From assembly GCA_033220425.1 (NCBI GenBank), contig CM065651.1, positions 868,001 through 932,000 on the forward strand: a stretch of 64,000 nt of DNA, in the 5' to 3' direction. Both the position numbers and the translations under genes were made by a program. The notes under the pieces were generated by a model. The model had not been told where the DNA came from. It ran no database searches and worked only from the letters and a program-made list of their open reading frames with translations. Shown here in pieces: positions 1-10,312 of the stretch. Numbering within the stretch: the stretch's first letter is position 1; every line of letters begins with the position of its first letter. Source of the DNA: Lepraria neglecta (taxonomy: Eukaryota; Ascomycota; Lecanoromycetes; Lecanorales; Stereocaulaceae).

Positions 1-1482
1 TATCTCTGATTGGTATCGCCGGGGTCTTCGGCTACCACAAAATTGGTTTCGACAGGCTTCTAAGCCCTCTGGCCGATCTGTATGTCCATCTCCTTCTTGT
101 TCACGGCTACCATCTTAACGCCGTGTATCACGCTCGGACATGCAGCCACCTAATCCAAGGATATTGTGGGTATTCGTCATTGGAGGATCAGCCGAACAAT
201 AGCACCTTGTCGCCACCACCATGCGTTGTCAGCCTATCGGAAGAACCTTTGGTCTTCGTCTTGAAGGCGTCGTCGCGTCGGGCCTGGCTCTGGGATATGC
301 GGTCGAGCCGAGCGTCGGACAAGGACAACCGAGATAGGAATTTTGTAGATGATTGGGTCTCTTCGGCTCCAGTCAAGGACGGTCGTGGCTCGCGCACGCG
401 GCCATGATCGCTAATAGGATCTCAAAATCGCCTCAAGAGCTCCGACAAGCTTAAGGGGCAGGCCTGAAGTATTCCGGGCACAAGCACCTGGCGAACTCTG
501 CCTTCTCTTGGAGTCGGAAATGACATTTTGAGAGGGTGCACGTCGCAGAGCACCCTAAATGATGGCAACAACATCCAATCGGCGCTGGTAGTTAAGATGG
601 TGTGAAAAGTCAAGCGGTGCGTTGTCTTCCTCGAGCTTTTGGCGCCGATTTTACGCGAGTCAGATAAGTGCATGCACTTGGCGTAAGGCTGCAGATATAC
701 GAACTCGCTAATCCAATTTGCCTTTTGTGCACATAATTTCTACGCTATCGGGCAATGATATGGTACCCGGATCAAAGCCAGGTCGCTTTGCTGAGCACAA
801 TGTGAAAGTGGCTTACGCGAGTCTACTCTGGTTGCGTAGAGCAGTGTTGTCGTTTCACGCGATCATACATAGAGACATCGTGTTCATTTTGTGCACTATC
901 TGTACAATCGAAGACCAATCGCATTTCTGCTTTCAAGGTCATGTTATTGAGTGCACATTCTTTACCGATTTCACTTGAAGAGTCAATGAAAGCAACAGGG
1001 AAAACTCCTTCCCTGGAGGCCTTTATCCCAAGCAAAGGCTCTCGGTCCGCCAATCTGGACTAAAAGTGCGTAGCTTCACCCTAGCTAGTCTCACTAAGCA
1101 GACTAAGATGCCGTTCTTCTTGAGAGACTGATGAACACTTGGGAATTTGCGATCACAGATACATGTCAACTGATACACTGAAAATTTTGTATGTCCGCTG
1201 AGACTTTGTACTAGCACTAGAGGAAGGGATGAGATTCGTTATGGAGACCCTTAGATCAGCGATGCTAAGAACAGCCTTACAGCTTAACTTGGCTCATTGG
1301 TGTTGTTTACTAAGTGTTGTGACCAGGTTGAGAAGTGAGAGATCTAAGTGTGACAATTGTTGTGCGATCACTTGAGCAACGGAACAGGTACTTGGGGAGA
1401 TTCAACTCATCTTGTTGGTGACAAATAACGTGACTAGGCGAGGCTAGACATAAGAATAAATTCTCAGTATTGTCCGGCAATC
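1..1482. other. Stretch without a supported gene
   Basis: I see no convincing gene. One plus frame stays open from base 3 to the stop at 405-407, so the tail of a gene entering from the left is possible, but its residues do not resemble a family I know and the opposite strand is also partly open. The remainder (about 420-1480) is broken by stops in all frames and has ordinary base composition, unlike the RIP-altered DNA further right. Confidence 0.5.
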
Positions 1483-2216
1483 ATGTCGCTCTTCCCATTA
1501 ATTCCTGGAAATCGTTCACATCCTTCTCACTCAGCAGAGCCTTATGAGGCACGAAGCTGGGTCTCGCTATGGATTCCTTCTGTTGCGCTTTCTCGAAATC
1601 TCAAGATCGATTCACTTGCCTCAACTACAGAATCAACATCGCGACTTCCTAAGTCCCAACCCATTACCAAAAGTCCCTTGCTCTCAGCAGCTCCCAGATT
1701 TTCCCAACATCACATTTCGATCGCAGACTCTCGACGGTATTCATTATCGACTCCCATTCGCTACTTGCAGAATTCTAAGGCTGTTGTCTGCCAGGTCTTA
1801 CTCGTTCTAAGGCTCTTGTCGGTCAGGTCTTGCTCATTCTCCGAGACCTCGAGAAAATTCCGGAATGGCTGTACAACATCGGTAAAGGAAAAGGGCAGAG
1901 ACTGCTTCAGGTCGATATTTGGTTTACGCTTCAGACCCATTGTTGCCACGTCCTGGTTCCCCTGATCAAATGCATTCACGCCTGCCTGTCGGATGAAGCA
2001 ACGGTGATATATAGGGGCAACAGGGATGTCTTGGGCGGTGTTTGGCAATATTTCAGGGGAACATATCCGACAGGAGACACTACTTTCATGTCCGAGTCGG
2101 ATTACGGCTATCTACGCCGCGCCGTTATGACGTTCGGTCCCAGAGAGGGTTGGTTTGGGGTGAGAGATATGGAAGAGATGACGAGAGTATGTCTGCGCGC
2201 AATGGGATTTGTGTAG
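1483..2216 (+). CDS. Unrecognised protein, reading frame split by a 32-bp tandem duplication
   Basis: I do not recognise this protein. One frame opens at ATG 1483; a second frame carries the rest and stops at 2214-2216. The switch falls exactly on a 32-bp tandem duplication (1773-1804 and 1805-1836). With one unit removed the frame is continuous for 233 residues. The N-terminal half is Ser/Pro-rich and basic; the C-terminal half is better ordered, with Trp and Tyr-rich stretches such as GGVWQYFRGTYP and GPREGWFGVRDMEEMTR. Each unit contains CAGGTC, so the second copy could also be removed as a 32-nt GT...AG intron, which is very short for a fungus. A GTATGT donor-like site near 2188 and a CAG near 2242 leave open a further 3' exon reaching about 2445. 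Either this is a real gene with a newborn intron or a frameshifted one. Confidence 0.45.
1773..1836. repeat. 32-bp tandem duplication, two copies
   Basis: Two adjacent 32-bp units start with TTCTAAGGCT and contain CAGGTCTT; they differ at several positions, so the duplication is not brand new. The unit length is not a multiple of three, and both copies are read in the same sense by the two reading frames that meet here. Confidence 0.8.
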
Positions 2217-2697
2217 ATAGTTCAGCATCCTGCTTCTTTCAGGTGGTAATGGCGGAGATCTTGACTTGGAGACTCTTATTCGAGCGCGGCTTTCTCTACT
2301 TCATATGGCGACGGCGGCTGATCGACTGGTGTCTGCTCATGGATCTCATCTGGGTCTATCATTTGCTAAGGGGGCGGTTCTGAAACAGGCTTTGGATGTA
2401 GAATTCATCCACAGCTTAATTATGTTTAGCAATGCAAATAAATACTCCTCCGGCTTTCTCAACCCCTCTATATCTTTTAGCAGTACAAGTAGTCAAGCAA
2501 ATTTAGGAAGTCGCCGCAGTTGGACCATATTGGCTTTCTCTCGATATGTAAGGCCTCCAGTCAAAGCTAGGCAGCGAAAGCGCTGCCCTGCAGACACGAT
2601 AGGCATAAATACAAAGCCGCTCGCCTACTCTCACACACAGGTTGCGAATCATTGATATGTTCTTGGGATCCATTGATATACAATTGGCCATCCGCAA
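2217..2697. other. Spacer between convergent genes
   Basis: This stretch lies between the unrecognised plus-strand gene and the 3' end of the minus-strand uS9m gene. A frame running about 2240-2445 could be an extra exon of the former but has no firm splice support. The rest looks like 3' untranslated and spacer DNA. Confidence 0.45.
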
Positions 2698-3647
2698 CTA
2701 TCTCTTCACCCAAGCAGGCATCTTCCTCGCCTTCACATGACCCGGCTTCTTCCTCTCCACGCGTCTCGGGTCTCTTGTGACGCAGCCAGCTAAATCACCA
2801 CCTTGTCAGCTTCAGAACGACCCAGCATTGACACTTAAGACTCACCTCTCCTCAAAGCCGGCTTCAACGCCGGTTCAAAAACCATCAACGCCTTCGCCGC
2901 CCCCAACGTAATCGCCTCCGCCTGCCCCGTACTTCCCCCTCCAGTCACCAGCGCCCAGACATTATACTTGTCCATCCTCCCCGTCGCCTTCAATGCCCAC
3001 AGAGCACTCTCCCGATCATGTATCCTCCCAAAAACATTATTGATGCTCTTCCCATTCACCAGCACTTCCCCTTCTCCTTGCACGAGATACACCTTCGCTG
3101 AACTCGATTTCCTCCTCCCAACGCCATAGGCGCGCCCATCCTCGTCAATGATAGCAGGCTTTTTCTTCACAGCATAGGGATCGACGTCCCTTTTGTAGAT
3201 TTCCATTGCTTGGCTCAAGTCTAGCGGTATTACGGAGGGATGTATCCTATTCAATCTCTGCAGCACTTCGACAATCTTATGGTATTTTGATGCGCGGACA
3301 GGCTCACCGACCAGTAGGCGGTATTGAGTGACTGTTCGCCATGCTACGCGTGGTGCTTGAGCTGGGGGAACGGTAGGGAGAGTCTGGTAGCGGCGCAGGA
3401 GGGCAAGGAGGTTGAGGTAGTTGTCTGTGGAGTCGGGGCGGCCTGTGAAGTAGGAGGGAGATGCGGGGACGACGCGGGCGTTTTGTGGGTTGGGTGGTGG
3501 GAGGGAGGTGAGGTCTATTGGGGGTGCTGCGATGGCGAGTTTGTGGGGGGGTGTTGTGAGGGTTCGTCGAGGGGGGAGACGGCTAAGACATCGCGGGCAA
3601 TGGGTAGAGAGCCGGTATGTAGCTCCCCAGGGGAGCTTTGATGTCAT
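2698..3647 (-). CDS. MRPS9: Mitochondrial small-subunit ribosomal protein uS9m
   Basis: This is the mitochondrial member of the uS9 family, a 28S/37S mitoribosome subunit protein whose C-terminal tail reaches the decoding site. Two exons are read: 3647-2846 and 2789-2698, joined by a GTGAGT...AG intron, giving 297 residues. The N-terminus is basic and Ser/Thr/Pro-rich, fitting a mitochondrial presequence. The uS9 core follows: [15 protein letters not shown], then [12 protein letters not shown], then [13 protein letters not shown]. The second exon supplies the diagnostic tail, with [15 protein letters not shown] and a final Lys-Arg, so stopping at the in-frame stop just past exon 1 would remove the functional end. 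The first ATG of the open frame at 3647 was chosen because it begins the presequence. It is divergent from eEF1B-gamma with about 200 bp between starts. Confidence 0.95.
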
Positions 3648-3849
3648 GATTAACGGTGCATCAAGGTGCCAATCCCCTTGGAGAAGAATATGTAAATCAA
3701 CTAGAGCGCAGATGAAGAACTATTGGATGGCGCTAGCGAAGCGAAGCTAGACGTCAGAGCCGCTGGCCGCATCAAAATTTTGAACTCTACATATTTAACA
3801 GCTCTGACAACACAGCTACACATACTACCACATACAAGAAACCGCGATC
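3648..3849. promoter_or_regulatory. Shared divergent promoter region of MRPS9 and eEF1B-gamma
   Basis: Only 202 bp separate the two start codons, so promoters for both genes must lie here or overlap the genes. An AT-rich TATA-like stretch (ATATTTAA, about 3791-3798) sits some 50 bp upstream of the eEF1B-gamma ATG, followed by a CA-rich leader ending in the favourable context GCGATCATGG. A shared control region for two translation genes is inferred from spacing only. Confidence 0.5.
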
Positions 3850-5428
3850 ATGGCGTTCGGAAAGCTGTACACTAACGAGGCGGGTCCTTCGATCCCCACC
3901 GTCTTCTTCGAGAAATCACACTGACATAGTGTTATTCCGCACAGGGCAACCCACGTTCCACTGCCATTCGAGCTGTTGCCAAGGCAAACAAGCTTGATCT
4001 CGAGATCGTCGAGACAGATATCACCAAGGGGCCTCTCAGCACTGAATACCTGAAGCTCAACAAGCTGGGGGTTATCCCGTCATTCGTTGGGGCGGACGGC
4101 TATGATTTGACCGAATGCATTGCTATTGCCATCTACAGTACGTCCCTACCTTTTACATACGCTCCGGCTTAAAGCTGCACCTACATGATGAGAAACGTTA
4201 TCATTTACAGTTATCCCTGTCTGAAGACTACTGTTGAGAATTATTCACACTCTGACACCCCACTGCTTCTTCCACTTTTTGTTATCGACATGTATGACTC
4301 AGAGCAGAAGCTAATATTCCGCAGTCACCTCGCAAAACGAGAAGACCAGCCTCCTCGGCAAGACCAAGCAAGACTACGCCTCCATCGTCCGATGGATGTC
4401 CTTCGCCAACCATGAGGTCCTTCCCGCTCTAGCATCCTGGTTCCGTCCCCTCATCGGCCGCGACCCCTACAACAAGAAGAACGTGGAAGAAGGCCAGAAG
4501 AAAGCCCTCAAAGCCGTTAGTGTCCTCGAAGAGCACCTCCTCGTGCACACCTTCCTCGTAGGCGAGCGTATTACCCTAGCCGACCTCTTCGCAGCCGGCA
4601 TCATCTTCCGCGGCTTCCAATACTTCTTCGACAAGAAATGGCGCGAGGAGAACCCCAACGTGACCCGCTGGTACGAAACCGTCTACAACCAGCCCATCTA
4701 CTCCGCCGTTGTGGGCAAGCTTGAGTTCATCGACCAGGCTATCGAGAACAAGGCGCCCAAGACTGACAAGCAGGAGAAGCCGAAGAAAGAGCAAGCAGCT
4801 AAGAAGGAGCAGCCTAAGCCCAAGGCAAAGGAGGTTGAGGAGGAGGAAGAGGAGGAGGAGAAGCCTACTCCTAAGCCAAAACATCCTCTTGAGGCTCTAC
4901 CTAAGGCTACTCTTGTTCTGGACGATTGGAAGCGCAAGTACTCGAATGAGGAGACTCGTGAGGTGGCATTGCCATGGTTTTGGGAGAATTTTAATGCCGA
5001 GGAATACTCGATCTGGAAGTGCGATTACAAGTACAATGACGAGCTGACCCAGACGTTCATGACTGCCAACCTCATCGGTACGATACACTTTCCCTCTCCC
5101 CTCTACTTCCACAACCAAACAATACTAATACTTCTATCTAGGTGGTTTCTTCACCCGTCTCGAAGCCTCCCGCAAATACATCTTCGGCTGTGCTTCCGTT
5201 TACGGCGTAAAGGACGACTCCGTTGTCCAAGGTGCCTTTGTCATTCGCGGCCAAGAAGAAAAGCCCGCTTTCGATGTCGCACCTGATTACGAGAGCTACG
5301 AGTTCACAAAGCTGGATCCAAACAAGGCGGAGGATAAGGAGTTTGTGAATGACCAGTGGAGCTGGGACAAGCCCATTACTGTTGAGGGCAAGACTTATGA
5401 GTGGGCTGATGGGAAGGTGTTCAAGTAG
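3850..5428 (+). CDS. TEF3/CAM1 family: Translation elongation factor 1B gamma subunit
   Basis: eEF1B-gamma anchors the guanine-exchange complex that recharges eEF1A in the cytosol. Four exons are read: one starting at ATG 3850, then 3945-4137, 4325-5077 and 5142-5428. The order of parts is typical: an N-terminal GST-like thioredoxin fold (starting MAFGKLYT, then NPRSTAIRAVAKANKLDLE), the all-helical GST C-domain (about VGERITLADLFAAG), a Lys/Glu-rich linker with a run of glutamates near 4840-4860, and the conserved C-terminal EF1G domain (VLDDWKRKYSNE, ending EGKTYEWADGKVFK). Total length is about 420 residues, normal for the family. The first intron is odd: family alignment wants exon 1 to end at NEG, which would need a GC donor at 3880, while a GT donor at 3901 keeps frame but adds seven unusual residues and leaves a 44-nt intron. 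The second intron (4138-4324) is long for this locus. Confidence 0.95.
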
Positions 5429-5985
5429 GGTAGGGAAGCATTCGTGATACCCTGCTGGAACGCTAGAACAAGGGAAAGACGAGTAGATGAGTGTATGAAA
5501 TGGAAAAAGCCAGCGTGCATGTCGAAAGTTTTGTTTTAGCGGTCAATCATAGAAAAGGCTGTAGCAAAACAAAACATTAGAGCTTATGTGCATCACAAGT
5601 TCGGCTGCAGTGATTGTTGAGTGTTGCCATTGATTAACATTTTTGTATAGCTGATAGTGCTGATTATGGTCCAGCACTATCGAAATGCTGTGTTCTACAA
5701 TTACAGATCGGTGCTCGCATTTCGGTCATGTGGCTGGCGGCTAGCAAAACATGAGCTGATGCTCCTTTTGAGATTCATGAGATCTCTCAAGTAGAGCACA
5801 TTGGCTTTTGGGTTTCAGGGAGGCTGGGTTTTCCAGGAAGCAACATGGTCAAGTCCTTGTCCAGCATTGCTAGTTTTAAGGCTCAAATCCAGCGCCGCTC
5901 ATGGCCGTGACGTACCAATAGCCCTGAGCCCATAATCTTGAGGTGAACTTCCAATGGAGATTAATATGGTAATCTTAAGCACGCC
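5429..5985. other. Spacer between convergent genes
   Basis: These 557 bp lie between the stop codons of eEF1B-gamma (+) and AOS1 (-). I see no coding frame worth calling; it should hold the two 3' untranslated regions. Confidence 0.6.
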
Positions 5986-7426
5986 TTAAACTGGCATCGC
6001 CATTGCCATCTCCGCCCCAACCACTGGAGCAGCAACAGGAGGATTAAGAATGCTGTCCATATCGGGAAAGACGGGATGCAAAGCATACACCGGCCCTTTG
6101 AACTCCTCGCCATCAAAGAGCAAGAAATTCTGGATTGGCTGTTCCCGTTGGCCGAGAACGTTGATGACATCTTGAGCCAGCTGACCGCCGAGGAAGGCTG
6201 TAATTGGCGCGATCTCGCTCCCAATGTTTTGGAGAAAGCTCCGGAGAAAGTCGCTGCGTAAAGTCTCTGTCGGCAGCTGCAACTCTTTGTGCTTCTCTGT
6301 TGCCAGGCTGGTGAAGAGTGCTAGATCGGCGTGCGAGTGCGAGGGCATGTTGCCTGATATGGTGTAGAATTCCCACAAGGCTCTAAGACAGCTTAATAGA
6401 GGAGGAACCTGGAGCTTGCGTCTTCGGGCGTTCGTTTGTTCAGCAGGTAGCGGTGAGGTGTTTGCGAGAACCATTGGCGAGTACATCTCTCGCTTCGTCA
6501 CCATCTCTATTACTTTTCCATTTTCTTTCTTTGTGCTGGTGGCGACGATCGATCTCGTGAATGTCTCCGGTGCCAGGGCGGTAGGGCGATTTGACTTTTC
6601 CCGCTCTATTACATAGTCGTGCTGTATGAGGTCTGCGAAGATATAGCCGTAGAAGCCGTGAGTCCCTGAAGCGTAGAATGGTCGGTTGCAGAGTCGGCAG
6701 GAGGCATTGATGGTTGAGAAAGTGGCTATGTCCAGGTCTGTGGCGATGATCATATCAAATGGTGCATAGAAATCTGGCTGCTTGAATTGAATGTCTTCGG
6801 TATCGACTTGTAGTGCTACTCTGGGATTGAGTTTGCGTATTTGGGGTGCTGCTGCCTCTGCACGCTGCCAGATTGTCAGTACAGTGGAGACCTTACGTTC
6901 AAAGGTCCTGTGTTTTGTACGTTCTTGCCAATGTCCTCTTCAGAAATGAAGAACTGAGCCCCAAGGTCATCTTCTACCACCATTGAGCTGTCCAGCACCG
7001 TCAGGGAGCCTATGCCAGCAAGCACAAGGTTTTTGGCGACCTCGTTCGCAAGAGCTCTCATGTTGATTAGAAGGACATTTGCGGTTCGGAGTCTATGGTT
7101 GGTTAGCTGATAGTCGGACGAGTCTTGAATAAACCTCAAATACTTCTCTTGAGCTTTGACGCCCCATAGGCGTATCTGCCTATCATATAAGGCAATCTCA
7201 TCTATTTAGATCAGCTTCTGAACTAGAAGAGATGAACAGATATCGATCCACCTGCGCTGATTGGCTGTACTTGAGCCTGGGTCTGAGCCTGAAATTGGGG
7301 GTCGTATTGATCGTTAAGAGGCGCCTGAGCGAAGTCCTGAGCTGAGACGTCTATTGCTCCATTGCTTGTGGATGTAGCTCCATTGGTGACTGGAGCCTCA
7401 GCCACTGGCTGATTTGAGGTTTCCAT
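5986..7426 (-). CDS. AOS1: SUMO-activating enzyme E1 subunit AOS1
   Basis: AOS1 pairs with UBA2 to adenylate SUMO in the first step of sumoylation, mainly in the nucleus. Four exons are read (7426-7252, 7201-7144, 7092-6921, 6864-5986), giving 427 residues, and all three junctions keep frame. The first exon is a low-complexity Gln/Ala/Thr-rich leader. Exon 2 holds the invariant E1 start YDRQIRLWG, and exon 3 the ThiF nucleotide-binding fold (LRTANVLLINMRALANEVAK, then GIGSLTVLDSSMVVEDDLGA). The adenylation-domain remainder includes FDMIIATDLDI and the ISGNMPSHSHADLALF region. The C-terminal part includes GSEIAPITAFLGGQLAQDVI, the E1 helix conserved in AOS1 and ULA1. There is no catalytic-cysteine domain, as expected for this half of the heterodimer. 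ULA1 (NEDD8 E1) is the alternative, but that family is longer. Confidence 0.93.
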
Positions 7427-8074
7427 GATGTTTGGTCCTGACGGTGAAGAAGTGCGTAGGTCGAGCAAGGGATGAGGCTGTGATATAGCACAAAAATGTG
7501 AGATGTTCAATCAACGCCCGGGTAAATAACGCGAGAGCTACAAGGATCTTGCTCGGTATGACGCCACTTAACCGAGGCGCCTGTTTAGCGCCCGCGAGAC
7601 TGCTTAATCGGGCAATGCTCTTGCTTGGCAGCCAGACACGTAAGAACACTTACGAAGACTCGTATCCAAAGTCACCACTCCAGCCGATAGTGAGCAGAAC
7701 AGCGCAGAGAACTTCAACGTGACTGGCGAGCCTTGTGAAGGCTTGCTACTACGACACTTCGATTTGGCTTGAGATCGCTAATCGCTTAATGCTTGCTGGG
7801 AAGGCTCGTCAATGACAAGGCCATTTGCTTTGTCTACGATTTTTATACGTGACAAGTCCAAGTAATCACGAGGGCTTCGCTATATTGAAAATGTTACACT
7901 AACAGCCAGCAGTAGGGAGCTTTGACTTCCCACCAGCATCAACACGTCAAGCTCCAGAGGAGCCGGCGCTATCGTCCGAGAAGCACGAGCCCATCGCAAC
8001 GTTTTACGACACAGACTCGATGAGGTAGTAAGGCTAAGGGACCACATCAACGATTCTGACGAGCGCGTAAAATA
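7427..8074. promoter_or_regulatory. Divergent intergenic region
   Basis: This 648-bp interval separates the start codons of AOS1 (-) and the next gene (+), so it should carry both promoters and leaders. Open frames inside it are short and on both strands, and I do not support any as genes. Confidence 0.4.
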
Positions 8075-9634
8075 ATGGAGCACTCAGCAATGAGGGAGGA
8101 GATCAGGCGTCGACAGGCGGCCGCTCAGCGTGCAGATACGCCCGGTACCTCGGCGAATGAAATCCAGGCTCCGATTTCTGCAATGAGGTCCCGCCTGGAA
8201 AATGTGCGTCAACTGGCTCGTCACCGTGCGCGGAGCCGAGCTTCTCCTCCAAGAAGTGGGGGGACTGTGCAACAAGCAGTGGAGCGGCTGAACGAAGCGA
8301 GCTCGAACCTCAGCTCGCTACTCGACCAACCTATTCCTAGAATTGGATCCCCAGACATGAACTCACGCGAATACTCAGGCGAGGCAGAAGTCAATAGAAG
8401 GAGAGCCAAACGTCGAAAGCTAGATTCGGATCCCTTATCAACTGGCCATCTGAGGGGCTTCAACTATGGCTATCGCGGTCAGGTTGTGCCTGGGCCTCTG
8501 AAAATGGATATTGTCACTTGTGATGGAGGAATACATACCGATGCAGCTCGGCATGGAAGAGAGTACTATCCAGACAACGTGCTCCGCAACGACAAGAGCG
8601 TCTACTGCACCGACAAAAGCGAATGCAATCTGATCCTGCGTCACATGGGCGAGACTCCCTTTACTTTGAAAAAGCTGGTTATCAAAGCTCCCGAAAGGGG
8701 CTTTACAGCACCGTGAGCCTTCAGAAGGTACCTTACACAATGCTTAAACTAATGCAAACTGAACAGGATCCAAGAAGGCATGATCTTCGTCTCAATGGAC
8801 TCCTCCAACCTCCTCAGTCGCACTTCCCAATACCAACTGCGCGACCCCTCCGACAATGAAGAATTCATCCTCTTTTCCGACGACGTGGACGAAAACCGTC
8901 CTCTCTCCCGCCGCCGCGACCCCAACAGCCTTCGCACAATCCCACCCCCAGTCTCCAATTCTATTCCTCGCAGCGTCCGCCATAATAATGACACCACGTC
9001 CACCACGTTCAGCAGCAACCCATTCCCGCTCATTGATCTCGGCGACGACTCAACCCCACCACCACGTACATCTACCCCTCCAGAAAACGCCGGCTTCACA
9101 GTAACAACAACTTGCGACACCCCATCCTCTGACGAAGAAGAACCCTCCAGTGCCGCCACGCTCGCAGACTTGTACCGTCGCGACCACCTCCCACCAGCCT
9201 ACGACATGTCCTCAGACGAAGAAACCGAAGACGGCCTCGAGCGCGCCATGCGAAGGGCACGTCAGATGGACATAACATCTAACCATCACGGCCACAGGAC
9301 GAGCAGGCGAAGGGCGAAGCCTAGCAGAATCAAAGTCGTGATACCGAACTCGTCAGCGGAGAGGAAGCAAATCCTGCCGCCACATGCGAGATTTTTTATC
9401 CAGAGGGACAGCAGCGTCGTTAGTGTTAAGTTTGATCCGCCAGTGTAAGTCATTTCTGGCCATCTGGTTCTTCCAGTGGTGGTCATGGTGGGGGCTAACG
9501 CAAATCACAGATCCGGCAGGTTCATCCTCCTGAAGCTCTGGAATCCCGGCAAAGACCAGAATATCGATATCCAGAGTATCGTAGCACATGGTTTTGCGGG
9601 ACCAAGGTTCTTCCCTGCTACGCAGATGATGTGA
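8075..9634 (+). CDS. Conserved fungal protein with bipartite beta-rich domain, unnamed
   Basis: Three exons are read (8075-8712, 8767-9444, 9511-9634), giving 479 residues with frame kept at both introns. I cannot name it. The N-terminal 130 residues are charged with Arg-rich helical stretches and a basic patch (RRRAKRRKLDSD) that may be a nuclear signal. A conserved block then runs from GQVVPGPLKMDIVTCDGG through DNVLRNDKSVYCTDKSECN and FTLKKLVIKAPERGFTAP. A long disordered acidic Ser/Pro/Asp-rich insert covers most of exon 2. The fold appears to resume at the end with SVVSVKFDPP, SGRFILLKLWNPG and DIQSIVAHGFAGPRFFP. Two conserved halves separated by a disordered insert recall a galactose-binding or DOC-like jelly roll, but that is an impression, not a match. 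The short last exon carries the most conserved-looking residues, so the gene cannot stop at the exon 2 read-through. Confidence 0.8.
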
Positions 9635-10312
9635 TGGCACATCTTGATGATTTCGACTTTCCTGTTTCTAGACGCGGTGGATGCAATGCAGTTCAGCCCT
9701 TTGATGGTATGTTATTGGAGGGAGGTGCTTGCCCACATTCCAGGAATCTCAGAGGGGTCACGATTATCTCAAGTGGGCCATGTCGTGGGCACCAGGCCGC
9801 TCGTTCTGACTCTATGCACTTGACGGAATGAATGCTGTGCTGCATGCATGAGGCGCGACAGATAGATTATCAATACCCAAAACCAGGGAAATCCTTGATC
9901 AGAACGTTGTTGACTCTTCTTTTGATTTGATCCTATGACATCACTGCATGCTATAGAAATTGCGCCTCGCTGTGGTATCCTAGCTTGAACTGCAAAAGTA
10001 CGATCCTGCCCTCCACGAGGAAACATGAAGAAGTGAATACAAGACATGCTGCCTGGAAAAAGATAACATAAATAGTGTGCCACAATGCCACAAGCTGGAT
10101 ATCGTGCATAGCCCGCACATAGATTGGACTTGAGGGTCCTGACCGCTAGTGCTGTCGAAAATGATTGCCACCCCTCCCTCGTATCGTAAGCTCTGGCACC
10201 TTGGTATCCTGAAGCTTTGCGCCATCGTTTGAGTCGTATCGTAGAATATGCCGTCCCTCGTATGTCCAACAGGACAATGTCGTGCAGAAAAAGAAACTGA
10301 TTGGATTGCATC
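9635..10312. other. Spacer between convergent genes
   Basis: This 678-bp gap lies between the stop codons of the unnamed plus-strand gene and the RFX gene on the minus strand. A minus frame covers part of it but overlaps the RFX tail and has no recognisable content. Confidence 0.5.

Noticed and set aside
1-407. Continuous open plus frame entering from the left edge
   Set aside because: Low-complexity, no family resemblance, and the minus strand also shows coding-like stretches; not enough to call a partial gene.
4576-4937. Leu- and Ser-rich minus-strand frames under eEF1B-gamma
   Set aside because: They are the complement of the Lys/Glu-rich linker and the GST helices of the real gene.
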